A DNA stretch of 64,000 nucleotides, taken from Kappaphycus alvarezii. Taxonomy: Eukaryota > Rhodophyta > Florideophyceae > Gigartinales > Solieriaceae. Both the position numbers and the translations under genes were made by a program. The notes under the pieces are model-generated. The model had not been told where the DNA came from. It worked only from the letters and a program-made list of their open reading frames with translations, and ran no database searches. Of this stretch, positions 8,277 through 19,990 are shown piece by piece. Each line of letters begins with the position of its first letter. Positions within the stretch are counted from its first letter, which is position 1. The stretch lies in the NCBI GenBank assembly GCA_002205965.3, contig NADL03000513.1:1116001-1180000 (forward strand), read 5' to 3'.

Positions 8277-9454
8277 CTAACCGATCGAATGCAACTTCTT
8301 TTTCACCCGCTTGTGGTGCGTCGCATCCTCTGACCACAGAGGATGCATTTGAATGTGGATATTAGTCAGCGCAGTACAAAGCTTAAAAACGAAATCGTAT
8401 CGATCCTCCTTCCAGCGCCACTTACTCCCAATCACACCCACAAGATACAAATCCTCCCAAAAACATTTTCACCAATGATCCTATCTGATGCAATTTTAAC
8501 GTTCCCAACCTCCTCTTTCCGAGACAATGAACTATTCCTCGGCTTTTTCTTGAGCTTAATAGCCCTCGTAATCCTCGCAGCCCCTTGATATCCTTTGTTC
8601 ATCATCACAGCCCACAGCCTCGGATACTCACCAGAAAGCGATCCGATATCTTGAATACTACGCTCTGCGGAGGTCTTTCTCAAAGCAGATCTATGAAATT
8701 CTACGTTGCGCTGGAATATTTCGAGATCCGAATCAGATCCTGCGTAGAGCTTGGTATAATTAACAGCAAGCCCATTAGAAAGCACGCTACCCTCCACTTT
8801 GTAGCCGTACAACTTGTGCTTCCCGCTGAAGTACACTTTGCCTTCCTCTTGCCGCGCTTGTTGAAAAGTTACATCCGTCACGTTATCTTGCTGCTGGAAT
8901 GTGCTTGAACTGCTTCCTATCCCTGAGCAAATCTCCAAGATGAAATAGGGACACATTGCGTTCCACCAGGCCTTCATACAGGGGCCAACTCAGCATGTCA
9001 ATAAGCTTCGTCACCATTTTGCAAATGTTGGGACATTCAAGCTGAAAACCTTTGCAATAATTTCCCGTGTTCCTCCATACTCGAGGGTATTAAGCGTCAT
9101 GAGAAGCATGTCCTTTCCACTGTACTTCGATTTTCGACCCGGCGAGACGTTGTAGTTTTCACTGACTATATCAGAGATGGTGCCCAAACTGTTCCGACTT
9201 CCGATGCATCAAACTTTGTCAAGTCTTACATTTCTTTAGACCTCCTGCTTCATAAAAGACGTCAAAAATTGGGCAAGAGGAGGTAGATTCGTCATTTGTG
9301 GGAGGGTTGCCAGAGTTACTGAAGTATTGGAGTTGAGCGTTGCGCTCAACAGCCACATCGGCGAGGATTTGAAGGGCACTTGTGACATGCTTTTGGCTAG
9401 GCACTGGGTCAGGGCGTTATATAAAGGGGAAATGGACTGGGATTGTGTTGACAT
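8277..9454 (-). pseudogene. Harbinger-like DDE transposase, copy 1
   Basis: The best part (8977-8432) reads DVTFQQARQ, YFSGKHKLYGYK and NKGYQGAA, with the GENVFGR block at its end. These are the typical blocks of DDE_Tnp_4-type (PIF/Harbinger, IS5-related) transposases, including a DxTFQQ segment and a GYQG step. After a frameshift near 8431 the C-terminus continues SKWRWKEDRYDFVF, LCTALTNIHIQMHPL and ends KKLHSIG at 8277. Upstream, frames with GRKSKYSGKD and FDVFYEAGG align to copy 2 at 15949-17161. At least four frame breaks or stops show that it is dead. No terminal inverted repeats were found. Confidence 0.75.
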
Positions 9455-9459
9455 GATGC

Positions 9460-10190
9460 CTGCCGGTGTTGCAGGCGATAATGAAGGGTCATTGTGATAC
9501 TACTGCATTTTAACCGGTTTTACCTATGGATAGGATAATCTCTTTGCACTGACTACCTTATTCCAAATTTACCGCGCTTTTCTGTATGAAATTTACTAAT
9601 TTTGTATTCATTTGGGTGTCGGTATCCCTTGAATTGTGTGAGTAACCGATTTATCATATTTCGTCTTAATTATCTTTTTTTGAAGTTGACTAACTTATGA
9701 CTAAATTTTTTTCTCGAGAGGACCTTGTGACGCAGAAACTATTGGCTCTTTCAGATTGTCCCCACTCATTGATAGAGGGTTCTAGTGCACACTCGAAATG
9801 ACAGATGAGTAAAAATTATATTATTATTGCTTACCCCCCTCCAACACAATAGAGAGTTTCTCAGAGATATGATGGGATGGATGCAGGTTCATAAACGAAC
9901 CATGTGTAAGATAAGCGCCAAATTTAGGAAACAGTTATACATGGATTACGGAATAATTGCAGTTTTCACTTCACTAAAAGGTTACAATTATCGATGTAGC
10001 TCACGCCACATTGCAGATTTCTGAAACAATTTTTTCCTACTGTAATTCAATTAAGGTTTCTTTGCAGTTTTTCGTTGCGTAATCTCTCTAATATCACTGC
10101 AGTGCAATCTTACACTACCAAGCAATTTTCCAAATGAAAAATTTTAAAAAAAAGTATAGTATTTCCATAAATAATCGGCCTCGAGATTGA
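9460..10190. other. Non-coding, no feature recognised
   Basis: Between the Harbinger-like and gypsy remains I see only short frames and AT-rich stretches. No LTR of the following gypsy element could be identified here. Confidence 0.45.
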
Positions 10191-10206
10191 AGACATACCG
10201 AACTCC

Positions 10207-10754
10207 TTGAAGAAATCGGAGCGGTTGTACGAGAACGCGGGTTTCGATAGTATTGAAAGATTCGGAATACTAAGGACTGCTGCATGTCGACATGAGAAGT
10301 TGCAGCAGTTCCTGTCGTTCCGAGGCTCGGATAATTACGCCGATCTAGTGAAAGATTTGAAGGACCTTCAGGCGAATCGAATTGAGTTTTCCGGATCCTC
10401 GCCTCAAGTCGTGGAAGTACCGCCGGAAAGGCTCTTTTTTCGTCCCGATGCTCACTCAAGTAACATCGAGGATAAGGTGGATGCACTTTCTGAAGACCTC
10501 TATCGCCTTACACTTCTCGTCAAGCAGAAGAAGGAAAATTCCGATACAGCCGCAGTACAGTCTTCTTCAGGTTAGAGGGAAATGCTCCTACATTGTGCTT
10601 TTACTGTCGCCAACCCGGCCACAGAGCATCTAGATGCGAGAATAATCCTCACTCGGATAATCGTTGCACCCTTTGCGGCCGATTTGGGCATTCTGAGGCT
10701 ACATGCTGGACTGCGGCGAGAATTAAGGCATCTGGTGCTTCGGAAGATTACTAG
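10207..10754 (+). pseudogene. gag: gag remnant with two CCHC zinc knuckles
   Basis: The open frame 10207-10575 (122 codons) is rich in charged residues and has no clear motif. In another frame, 10596-10706 encodes CFYCRQPGHRASRC and then CTLCGRFGHSEATC, two perfect C-x2-C-x4-H-x4-C knuckles of a nucleocapsid, followed by a stop at 10752-10754. The knuckles bind packaged RNA in active elements. A frameshift separates the two parts. Confidence 0.75.
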
Positions 10755-10808
10755 AGGAAAGAAGAACCTCGAGTAGCAGATCAGGTCAACGTTTTCCGTA
10801 AAATTCAT

Positions 10809-11144
10809 TTGGATACAGATGAAAACATCGAAGATATCGTTAAAGAAACGAAGAAAACTGCTGAAGGAGAAGCTTTGCCGAAACAACGTCGTCAAGAAGA
10901 TCACGGGGGAATTCCGGTATTCCGTCTAGTGCACAATCCGCAAAAAGTACGAATAATTCCTCCTGTTCCGCAGGCAGAAGAATTCCGTGTTTCGGGCCAA
11001 AGGAGGAATCGAGGGAAGAACAAAAAAGGAACGAAGGGTTCGAACAAGCTCCAAGAATACGTCGGAAAGTATGACGTTGTCGCTGAGCTTGCAAATGACA
11101 ACTACGGGCTTTCGTTCGGTCAGCTGCTTCGAGGGATGCTATAG
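10809..11144 (+). pseudogene. gag-pol linker fragment
   Basis: An open frame of 111 codons between the knuckles and the protease is rich in Lys, Arg and Glu, with a basic patch RRNRGKNKKGTK. No catalytic motif is seen. Its position suggests the spacer between nucleocapsid and protease. Confidence 0.4.
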
Positions 11145-11269
11145 GAGCAGTTAATGTAATGCGAGGGCTGTTATGAAAGAAGAATATACCCAGAACTGCC
11201 GTCGCTGCTGATAAAGGGCCATGCTTGCTGCTGGTAGTGCAGCTTAAGGTTTATGGCATGTAAGTATGG

Positions 11270-11638
11270 GGGCTTTTGGACTCTGGAGCTGTACCGGGCG
11301 TAATGTCTGCGGAGTTATATCGACGCCTCTACCTGTCGCTAAACTGCACGTCCAAGAAAATTACCGTGGCGGACGGAAATAGCGCTTCCTGTGTCGGGTC
11401 GTTGCTCAAGGTTCCCACCACTTTTTGGGACCAAGCCGTCAAGCTGGACTACCTGGTTGTGGAGAAGTCGCCATTTGATTTAATTGTTGGTCTCCCAACT
11501 CTCTCGGCTATGATGGAAAATTTGGTCCCCGGGACCCAAAGCGTTCATCTACACATTGGCTCGGAAGAATATGTACTGCCTTTGGAGCCGGATAAAAAAG
11601 CCGCTGAGAAGCAGCTGATGAGGGTAAAGAGATCGTAA
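11270..11638 (+). pseudogene. Retropepsin (aspartic protease) of gypsy element 1
   Basis: The frame carries the catalytic motif LLDSGA, then ITVADGNSAS (flap region) and DLIVGLPTL, the hydrophobic-Gly block near the C-terminus of retropepsins. This part is intact for about 120 codons. In an active element it would cut the Gag-Pol polyprotein. Confidence 0.75.
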
Positions 11639-11985
11639 CGCCTAGTGAAGACATTACCTCCGACTCTGACGCTGGCCCAGACTCCGCCTACACTTCAGAA
11701 GAAGAATTGATCCTGGCGATCCTGGAAAACATTTACGAGGGCCCCGGAAACTCTGATAAGGAACTAGCCGATAAATATGCAGCCGCCGCCGAAGAATGGG
11801 GCGTAGAAAACGAGAAGGAGGAGATGAAAGGGACACTTCGAGCCCGTCTTGCTCATCTTCCTGAAGAAACAAAAGAAAGCATAAATAGCTCACTCCGTGA
11901 CAGTAAGACAGTCCCATGGACGATCTAGGAGCTCCGTTCTGCATCAGCATCAACGAAACATGGATTAAACCTGAAGTATTATACC

Positions 11986-12830
11986 TCTATCTACCGCAAG
12001 GCTCGCCGAATGTCTCTGCGCCACGACGAAATCGCTTACAAGGAGATCGAAAACATGCTTGGTGCAGGTATTGTCCCTCCAGATTCTTCAGCCTGGTCAT
12101 TTCCTGTCGTAATTGTGACAAAGAAGGGCGGCAAGCCCCGCTTCCATGTGGACTAACGTGCTCTGAACGGAAGAATGAAGGCTGACCGCTGGCTTTTCCC
12201 AAGATCGTAGAAATATTCGATTATTTGAAGGGAACCTCCGTCTTTACAACCCTGTACCTCTTCGCAGAGTATTGGCAGATCCGCATGAGCGAATACCGCA
12301 AAGAGAAAACTACCTTTGTATGACGCTTTGGCACATTCAAGTTCGCGGTGAAGCCCAATGGCCTGATAAACGTGCAGTCTACATTCCAGCGAATGATGGA
12401 TTTCATCTCGAGAGATATACCATTCGCTCGAGTATATCCGGACGACATTGTTGTGTTGTCCAACACGATCGACGAGCATGTTATACACCTTCGCATCGTC
12501 TTCGAAGCTATTGGAAAGGCCGGACTCAAGTTACAAATCACGAAATGTGCGTTGGAGAGGCCTAATGTCAAGCTTCGCGGCCATTCAGTTGACAAAGAAG
12601 GATTTCACGACAATCAAGAGAAAATCAGTGCCATAAAAGAGGCACCACTACCAACAAACAGGACGTAGCTGCGGAGTTTCCTCGGCTTAGCCGGTTATTA
12701 TCGCCGCTTTATCAAGTATTTCGCGGGCACCTCCGCCGCTCTTCAAGCTGAAACTTCCAGGAATAAGAATTTCAGCTGGACAGAAGAAATGAAGGAAGCT
12801 TTCGGGGTTCTAAAATAGAAACTCACATCC
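11986..12830 (+). pseudogene. Reverse transcriptase of gypsy element 1
   Basis: Blocks in order: EIENMLGAGIVPP, PVVIVTKKGGKPRFHVD then a stop, EYWQIRMSE, FQRMMD, the catalytic box VYPDDIVV (usually Y-x-DD), and the thumb blocks LKLQITKC and LRSFLGLAGYYRRF. The fingers, palm and thumb are all present. Stops interrupt the frame near 12153, 12318, 12665 and 12817, and the region is spread over at least two frames. Confidence 0.75.
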
Positions 12831-12839
12831 CTGCCAGTG

Positions 12840-13325
12840 CTGTCCTTCCCCGACTTCGACGCGCCGTTCATAGTGGAAACGAACACCTCAAGTGTCGCCG
12901 TGGGAGCAGTTCTCGCTCAGAAGAAAAACGATGGAAAAGTACACCCCGTGCAATGTGCCTGTCGCACCATGAGCTCCGCCTAGCGGAACTATTCCGCGTG
13001 CGAAACGGAATTTCTTGCAGTCATCTTCGCACTTAGGAAGTTCCGGGTGTATTTGCTTTCAAAGGGACCCTTCAAACTCATAACTGACCGTAAGGCACTT
13101 CAGTACTCCTTTAAGAAGAGCGACGTCAACAGAAGGTTGTCAAGATGGCTAGACTTTCTAGCTGAATACGAGTCTGAGGTGGAATATCGTCCGGGCACAA
13201 GGAATGGAGCTGCCGACTATCTTTCACGCGTATTGCACGAAGGGCTCGGAGCCGCCCCAATTGTCGACGAAGGGGACCTTTTGGTACGGCGAACTCTGTA
13301 TGTTCGTCCAGAACTCCTGTTATAG
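12840..13325 (+). pseudogene. RNase H of gypsy element 1
   Basis: FIVETNTSSVAVGAVL stands where gypsy RNase H normally has T/N-D-A-S, so the first catalytic Asp is replaced by Asn. It continues with ACETEFLAVIFALRKFR, then LITDRKALQ and YRPGTRNGAADYLSR, the usual end of this domain. A stop in front of RNYSACETE adds to the damage. Confidence 0.7.
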
Positions 13326-13499
13326 AACCATATTTGGTTGATGTCGATCGCTACATCGAAGAAAAAAATATTCCAGAACAAAATGCGTCTAAGCGCCACT
13401 CGATAAAACGCACCGCAAAAAACTTCATGGTGTGGAATGGAAAACTGCTGAGGTGTACGATGAATTTCCTTCGTGCGGTCGCAAAAAGCAAGGACAGGC

Positions 13500-14520
13500 C
13501 CGGGATTCTGAAGGAATTCCACAACCAAGTGGGACACTAACATAGGGAGACAACAAAAAAATTCGTTATCGACCAATATTGGTGGCCTCAAGTCCACCAG
13601 GACGTTCAAGACTAAGTCAATAGCTGTGAAGGATGTCAAAAGGCCAAGTATTTGATCCCTTATCGAACTATGCTGAGCATTCCGCTTACGAATATCTTCG
13701 GAACCTACTCTATAGACTTCGCAGGACCCTTCCCCAGGTCGAAAGTTGGAAACAAATTTCTTCTTATCGCCGTCAATCATCTAACGGGCTGGCCAATTGC
13801 CACCGCAACGGAGACAGTATCCACAGAAATCGTGAAATCATTTATGGAAAAGGAGATCATTTCTTTTTTTGGCCCCCCGAAGACCGTCGTATCTGACAAT
13901 GCTGGATGTGTTACTGCAGCTACACTCTTCGACTTTATGAAGATGAATGGAGTCGAGTAGAGCACCGTCCTGGCCTATGCCCCGATGTGAAACGGCTGAG
14001 CCGAAAGGATGGTGCGCACTATAAAGAACGCAATAAAGACGATGGTGATCGGACAAAGATCCAACTGGGAACAGTGGCTTCCCCAAATTCTTTATGGCTA
14101 CCGCTGCCGACGACTTGCAACCGGTGCCTCCCCGTTCGAGCTCATGCTCGGAGTAGTGCTGCGCATGGATCCATCTGAACCCGCTTCGTTAATACCAAAA
14201 CCTTCAGAGGAGCATAGCCGGCTAGAAATGTTGGCTAGCTTAGCACTTAGCGCAACGAGGGTCGATATCCAGATGCAACGGCTTGATAGGGATGTTGGGA
14301 TGGTACAAACCCGAAAGTTTAATCCTTGAGACTAGTTTTTGGTCGCACATGGAAAATTACTAACATTCAACGCTAATTGGCCGGCTTTCAAGTCGCTTTT
14401 CTTCGGACCGTGTCTAATTCGGAAAGCAGCTCAGCCTGGTTACTGGCTTTGCTCTTACGGAGGTAGGCATTCCCGACGAGCTATCCATGCGAGGCGCCTG
14501 GTGCCCTACTCTTTGCCCCA
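13500..14520 (+). pseudogene. Integrase of gypsy element 1
   Basis: The zinc-binding N-terminus has EFHNQVGH and CEGCQ. The core has SIDFAGPF (first Asp), VVSDNAG (second Asp) and AERMVRTIKNA (Glu), so the D,D,E triad survives, but stops precede the Glu part. The C-terminal part WPAFKSLFFGPCLIRK with SRRAIHARRLVPY matches the gypsy element 2 C-terminus near 39360-39500. Confidence 0.75.
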
Positions 14521-14639
14521 TTTTTCCTACAGGATTAATTCGTGAAGCTGTCCTATACAAGACGGCCCGTAGTGGTCTTATGTTTGTTTTGTGTGTTCTT
14601 ATTTGTTCTTCTGTCAATTCTTTATCATGTGAGTACAAT

Positions 14640-15900
14640 TTGAATTAACCATGTTTTCCAAACCCCATAAAACTTATGCTGCAATGCGAAGGTTGCTTGA
14701 AACCAAACCAAAAGGTGTTCGATCAACAGAAACGGTCAAAGAATGGAAGAATACGACTAAAGCGCTTGTCTACAGAAGAAGAAACATCGCCATCACAATT
14801 TAATGGAAAAGGGCCTCATCTGCCAAATAATTCCGGTATTTTGTCGTTGAGTAGTTGAATTGCATTTGGCAACATTTCATTTCCTTGTTGTTGGATTGTG
14901 TCGTCATCAATATCTTGGCAACGGATACCGTGTGTGATGACGTTTGCCCACCCGTATCGGAGCTGCCTTCCCCGTCAGCTCACGACGTGACTCTCTTCTT
15001 CCTGTCGACTTTTTCGCGGTTTACTTGGTCTTCGCCATCGTAGTGGTCCACTTAGGGATTTTTGGATGGGTCCAAAGCCGTATGAAACCCCGCTCGTACT
15101 AACACGGATGGAGCAATCCCGAGAGATTTGGCTGCCCTGAATCGGCGTGCGTTCAGAGCAGGTACGGCACCTAGTACGGGGGAAGCTGTGATGGTTGAAC
15201 GTGGCAGTTGGCAGTGCTGGGTTCGAGATGATGCGTTGGACGTATTTGGAGGCGAGGGTATGGAGCTAGAACGTGATGGTAGAGGGGGGCATTGAGTACC
15301 TGTATCAGCCCCAAGTCAATGCTATATGGTGCGCCGGGCTTCTATCTGGGGCCGGGGTGGTGTTGGTTGCTCCTGAAGGGTCACCAAAAATCTGCCCTTT
15401 TTGACTACTTGTATGACACTTTTTTCCTTATTTTTCAATTTTTCAGCTACTGTACTCTAGAGTTATCTTTAATTATTTTCTACAGAATTTTATTTGTTTT
15501 TTAATTATTTTCGGCCTCGCGCCGTGTGGTTCTGGAACGGTCGGCCATACCTGCGATTGTCATACAGCATATATGCTGGCTGTTGGTGGCGGGGGGGAAC
15601 GGGGAGAGACAAAAAGAAAAGAAACCCCCCCTTCTAGTGTCGCCAACACACGCTTTTTAAATTTTATATATTCCCGACCCTATCATGCACAACTGTGCTT
15701 TTGAAAAAACACACAAAATCAAAAAATGTGAAAGTACCGTTTCCAAAATCGCACAGGATTTGAAAAATTAGCATGCCATTTCCAACTGGATAGTACAGTG
15801 CTGAGAATGAGCTTCAAACGGCGTTGAATGCTATCACAAAATACCCTATTAAAGGGATTTTCATTGCACACAGCCATCCCCGGTCACAACTCTCGAACCT
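14640..15900. other. Non-coding or decayed DNA
   Basis: Frames at 14676-14858 and 14855-15043 are short and not recognisable. This could be the decayed 3' part of gypsy element 1. No polypurine tract or LTR could be picked out. Confidence 0.4.
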
Positions 15901-15948
15901 CGTAGTCCTGCTCTAGAGCCCCGTCCTGCGCATAAATCTACTCCCTCT

Positions 15949-17161
15949 TTGCTTTCCACTCCCACGACCCTGCCGGCCTACCAGCAATTAGGACCTAAAA
16001 TACCAACTGACGTACTTTCCAGAATCCTTTGGGTGGTTTCGCCTACCTTCCTTATTACAATTATGAGCTCCTGCCAACCAGCACCCGGCGAAATAAATGT
16101 TCCTTCCCCCTCAGCAGCTACTGATGCTCTCCATTTGCTAGCCTTGGCAGTGGTAACTAGAGAGCAGAAGTTTCGCAATCGCTCAACTATGAGACCGGAA
16201 CACGACAGTGATGATGAGAATGACAGCGCATTTCCGGTCTCCGATGCGTTTTATGAACCTGCCGGCAACAAAAGGAATCACGCAATGTGCAAATTCGATG
16301 CTCCGCAGTTCAGACAGGTTTGTAATGGATTTTTAACCACAGTTTGTGACACTCATGAGTTTGAGCCGGGACGCAAATGCGTCTATAATGGCATGGATTT
16401 TTAGTTCATGTTTCTAGCCGTACTTAAGTGCGGGACACAGCGGGACATCGCAGCTCATGGTTTTAATTTAAACGGCCCTATATTCGAAAAAAGGCTACTA
16501 AGTTTATCGATGGAATATGGAAGTTTTCCGTACGACGGTTTAATTAAGGAGACGGATTGCCTTTATCTATGTGGTTAGTTGCTTGAGAACCACATTCAGT
16601 TCAGATATTTTCCTTGTGAGGGTTACGCTACAGACGTCACATTTCAGCAACGCAACAGGCCTTCAGGGAACATGCAGGAGGGGAAAAATATTTCTCGGGA
16701 AATCACAAGCTATACGTCTTTAAAGTGGAAGCGTGACAGACCTGGAGATGTTCCAACGAAATGTGCGTTTTCACACAAAAGCTTTAAAAAAAACGCCGTC
16801 TGAAGTGAAAATAGCGGATGTATGAGAACTGTCCGGAAAGTATCCTCAAAACTGGCTGGTGTTGATGGATTAGGGATATCAGGGTGCTGGGTAGCTAGTT
16901 CGGGCAATCATTCCAGAAAAGAAACCCAAAAATGGGTATGTAGCAGCTGAGGATGTGGAAAGGAATAGAAAAATTTCTTCCGATCGCATAATCGTGGAGA
17001 ACTGGTTTGGCCGACTTTGTACCCTCTGGGGAGTAATGGGAGAAAAGTAGAGGTGGAGGGAGGCCTTCTATGATGCAGTATTTATGCTTTGTGCATCTGG
17101 CACGAATTTTCACATAAGCTACCATCAGTTGAGGGCGGACGATGGCTACACTTACAGTTAG
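15949..17161 (+). pseudogene. Harbinger-like DDE transposase, copy 2
   Basis: The N-terminal frame (15949-16404) has FPVSDAFYEPAGN and FEPGRKCVYNGMDF. A second part reads FMFLAVLKCGTQRDIAAHGF, a third (16579 on) YATDVTFQQRNRPSGNMQEG. The C-terminal part in another frame has GYQGA, ISSDRIIVENWFGRLCTLWG, FYDAVFMLCASGTNFH and LRADDGYTYS, with the stop at 17159-17161. Order and blocks match copy 1 (8277-9454) and DDE_Tnp_4-type transposases. At least three stops and several frameshifts make it inactive. In active relatives this enzyme cuts and joins DNA at the element ends. Confidence 0.8.
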
Positions 17162-17519
17162 GTGAGAATACGGTTGTACTCAATCGGAACCGAGGAGCAC
17201 AATTAGTGACGTGCTACACAGGCGGCCTACCGCGAGAGAAGAAGGGGTTTGGGTGATTTTAATTTTAGAGCGTCCTAAATTCAAAATGGACAGCCCTCTG
17301 AATCGCAGTATTATTTATGAAGTATTTAAATAAGTAAAATGCAGTTAAATTTCAGAAGCGAGGCCGAGGGGATGGGCTACAGTACCATTCAAGGCTAAGT
17401 CGATGTGATCGAGACCGTATGCCTCTTAATTGTAAACGTCAGCACGAAGGTTAGAAGGCGAAGTTTCAGAGGTGGAACTAGGAGTGGGAGGGATGTTCCA
17501 TTAGAGCGGTAATATCGAC

Positions 17520-18428
17520 TTACTTGCAGAAGCGGTGCGGAGCATTGCGAAGGAGATTATGAGGGCGAGCCTGACCTTCTTCGTACTTGCAAGTAGGAGC
17601 ATGCTTATCATTGGAATCTAGAACCGAGACGATCTCATTAGAGTGCCTTGAACAGGCAGCACAGCGCTTTCCACGGGAAAAAGAGGTATACTGAGACGGA
17701 GGGATACAGCAACACCACGACTGGGGGAAGAGGCACGCGCCGCGGTGAGGTTGGGGGAGACGTACGTGCTGCGCTGAGCTTGAAGGAAAGTTAAGAACAC
17801 AGAACAAGGAGATGGTTCGCAGGAAGACAGCAAGCGAGCCCGGTTGGTTTCAGATACAGACTGGAAACGGAGATCAAACTTCGAAGAAAGCATTTTAGAC
17901 GTTATAGTAGATTGGAGGCGTTCACCGGGTAGCGGGGAGTTGCAAAGTTCGAAAAGCGTACTGTTGGTCAGGCTACAGGAAAGTGATGGATGGCGAGCTA
18001 TGAGCAGGGAAATAGCGAACCGGGGCACTTCCTGGAGGTGAACCTCATCGAAAATCGCGGTAAGAGCAGAGGAAAGTCGAAAGAATTCGATCATAGAGGC
18101 ACCGCATGTAGTTTCTTTTTACCAGTGACCAGAAGTAAACCAAGGCCGCCTTCGGAGATCGGCAGGAAAGCTTGGTCCCAGACTCGTTCAGAGCAATGGC
18201 CGCGAATCTGAAGAACACTTCCCGCTGCTTCCTATCGAAGCTGACGGCCTCGACGAGAGGCAAAAAAGTCCTAGATGAAAGCATTAGAACCAACTGAGGA
18301 GCCCAGAACTGTAAATCCCTGAGGGGTAGAGTGAGGACACGGTAGGGTAAGGGCCGGGAGAGTAGCAAATAGAGGAAATGAGCAGGGGAGACGGGGCAGG
18401 TTAGGGGCATTGGTGGCTTGTCCGGCAT
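17520..18428 (-). pseudogene. Non-LTR retrotransposon C-terminal part, copy B
   Basis: The frame 17807-17520 has the zinc-finger-like block GKRCAACSRHSNE, LDSNDKHAPTCKY and RPHNLLRNA, matching in order the CCHC region of copies A and C. The overlapping frame 18094-17618 has SLRLSIPLFP just before it, and the frame 18428-18045 contains RSPKAALVYFWS, which resembles the segment between reverse transcriptase and zinc finger in such elements. The endonuclease itself is not seen. Frameshifts separate the parts. Confidence 0.5.
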
Positions 18429-18969
18429 TTTGAGTCTTGTAATGTGATTGCGTTTTTATTTGGATAAAATCAGTGCCTTTGTTTCAATTCTTGTCTGATT
18501 TTGTGTCATTTTGATACATTATACCTAATTACAAACAATAGCATCAATACTCAGTTTATTTTTGTTTTTTTTGAGACCTAGTAAATTGTTTATCGCGTTA
18601 GTTTCCTACAGCAATGAATCTTACATCGCCCTAACAGCCTCTCGGCTACTTTTAGCAAACATCTCCATTACGGCAAATTTACTCCCCCCTCATTCAAAAA
18701 TTCGAGTAAAGCTACTTAACTTTTTTGTTGAGAATCCTCTTGAAACTGAGAAGAGATTTTTTGGATCCACCCGTACTCTGCAAGGTCAAGGCCTCGGTTG
18801 TAATTACAGTATCGGAAAGGAAGGTCTGATCTGCACACTGGTTTGCAAGATCTGCGTCTCGATGAATGAAATGAAGGAATATAAGAACTGCCGAACTTCT
18901 CAATTTGGTTCCAGGTGGGATGTTTGGGTTATTTTTCTAGCTTTTTGACGGCTTCCCGCCACTATCTTA

Positions 18970-19060
18970 CATTGTAGGATTTTATCCATATCACAACATC
19001 CCTCAGGGAACAGCTGCCTCATTTTTCATGGACTGAAACACCCCAAATTTCCCCCCGTTT
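18970..19060 (+). repeat. R2-type repeat copy
   Basis: It carries TACATTGTAGGATTTTATCC, AACATCCCTCAGGGAACAGC and the tail CACCCCAAATTTCCCC, matching the insert at 5594-5681 in order. No flanking duplication is clear. A second diverged tail-first copy starts near 18914. Confidence 0.65.
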
Positions 19061-19177
19061 TGGTGAAAGAGGGCGTTTTACTTGATTGGGTTGGTATGGG
19101 TTGGTGCATCGGAAAAGAACTCATCCAACACCACCGAAACAGAACTTTTGGGTAAGTTTACTGCGAGTGTAGCATAG

Positions 19178-19250
19178 TTGAAGGTTTGGTTGTTTTACTC
19201 TTGGAAGATATATCCGATCTATCCCATAACATAGGTATATCCGATCAATA
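19178..19250 (-). mobile_element. 73-bp retroposed insert, R1 type, 10-bp target duplication
   Basis: It is bounded by TGTAGCATAG at 19168-19177 and 19251-19260. On the minus strand it reads GGATAGATCGGATATATCTT to the tail AACAACCAAACCTTCAA. The related unsplit sequence at 2490-2510 (TGGAACATAGGGTGAA) shows the site without the insert. Confidence 0.8.
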
Positions 19251-19273
19251 TGTAGCATAGGGTGAAGTTCTCA

Positions 19274-19990
19274 TTAGCCTGTGCAGTTTGGCGGCGGCGG
19301 GGAAAACAATATGGTGAAAATGGGCGTGGTATAGAACGGCAACAAGAAATATTCTACGAGCCCTGTCAGAAGACATGAGCCGTTCGAAGCAGCCATTAAC
19401 GCGGAATACCGCTGTAGAAGTGTGTCCCTGACCTTGTGAAATTGGTCCTTCGCACGATTAGCGACTGAGCGTATCACCTCCGTCACAAGGGAAAAGTCGT
19501 CTGGATGCCAGTCACCGACGGTGGAGATTGAGACCGGAAGTGGCCGATTCCTGCCCAGTAATACAGCAACCAACTCCTGGTATTTCCGGAGCTTTTACAG
19601 GTAGGCGACGTTCAAGCTGGTGAGTGGGTTGAAGGTCCTCGTCCTCTAATGAGAAGGTGCCAAGGGGTCGACAAATGTGACTCCAAAGTAATCAGTGCCG
19701 CCGGTAGCACCAGTCGCCCTGATGTCTGGTATGGCTTTGTGTTCCTCTGGCTGTCTTCGCTCGAGGGTTGGATGCCTTGTGGATAGGGCGAGGTCGCTGC
19801 CCAGTAACGATACTTGATCATGGTTGCGGGCAATTCTTTTGCTGCCATACTTGCAATCGAACAGGTGGTCTCCATTAACCTCCATTGTTTCTGGGCAGGA
19901 AGCTTTCGGGCAGGGGGTTCCTTGTGCGAACAGGGGCGTACCTCCCAGAAGTACTTGGGCCAATTTTCGCACCAGGGACCACCTGCCCGA
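19274..19990 (-). pseudogene. Non-LTR retrotransposon 3' end with restriction-like endonuclease, copy C
   Basis: The frame 19972-19646 has CPETMEVNGDHLFDCKYGSK (zinc finger), RIARNHDQV, HKAIPDIRA (the Pro-Asp pair of the endonuclease) and YFGVTFVDPLAP. After a stop and frameshift, 19573-19274 reads KLRKYQELVAVLLG upstream of the next start, then STVGDWHPDD and TLLQRYSALM. Blocks agree with the C-terminus of R2/NeSL-type elements. Such proteins nick the target and prime reverse transcription there. The 5' side is cut by a hairpin at 19888-20008. Confidence 0.65.

Larger units (their letters stand above)
10207..14520 (+). mobile_element. Decayed Ty3/gypsy retrotransposon 1 (no LTR seen)
   Basis: Domain order is gag with zinc knuckles, protease, reverse transcriptase, RNase H, integrase. 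The order RT-RNase H-INT defines Ty3/gypsy. Coding capacity is broken by many stops and frameshifts. I searched by eye for paired direct repeats around 9700-10200 and 14520-15100 and found none, so the element is probably old or truncated. Confidence 0.8.

Noticed and set aside
18562-18948. 128-codon plus-strand frame
   Set aside because: No motif. Its end reads into an R2-type repeat fragment near 18914, so it is not a natural protein end.
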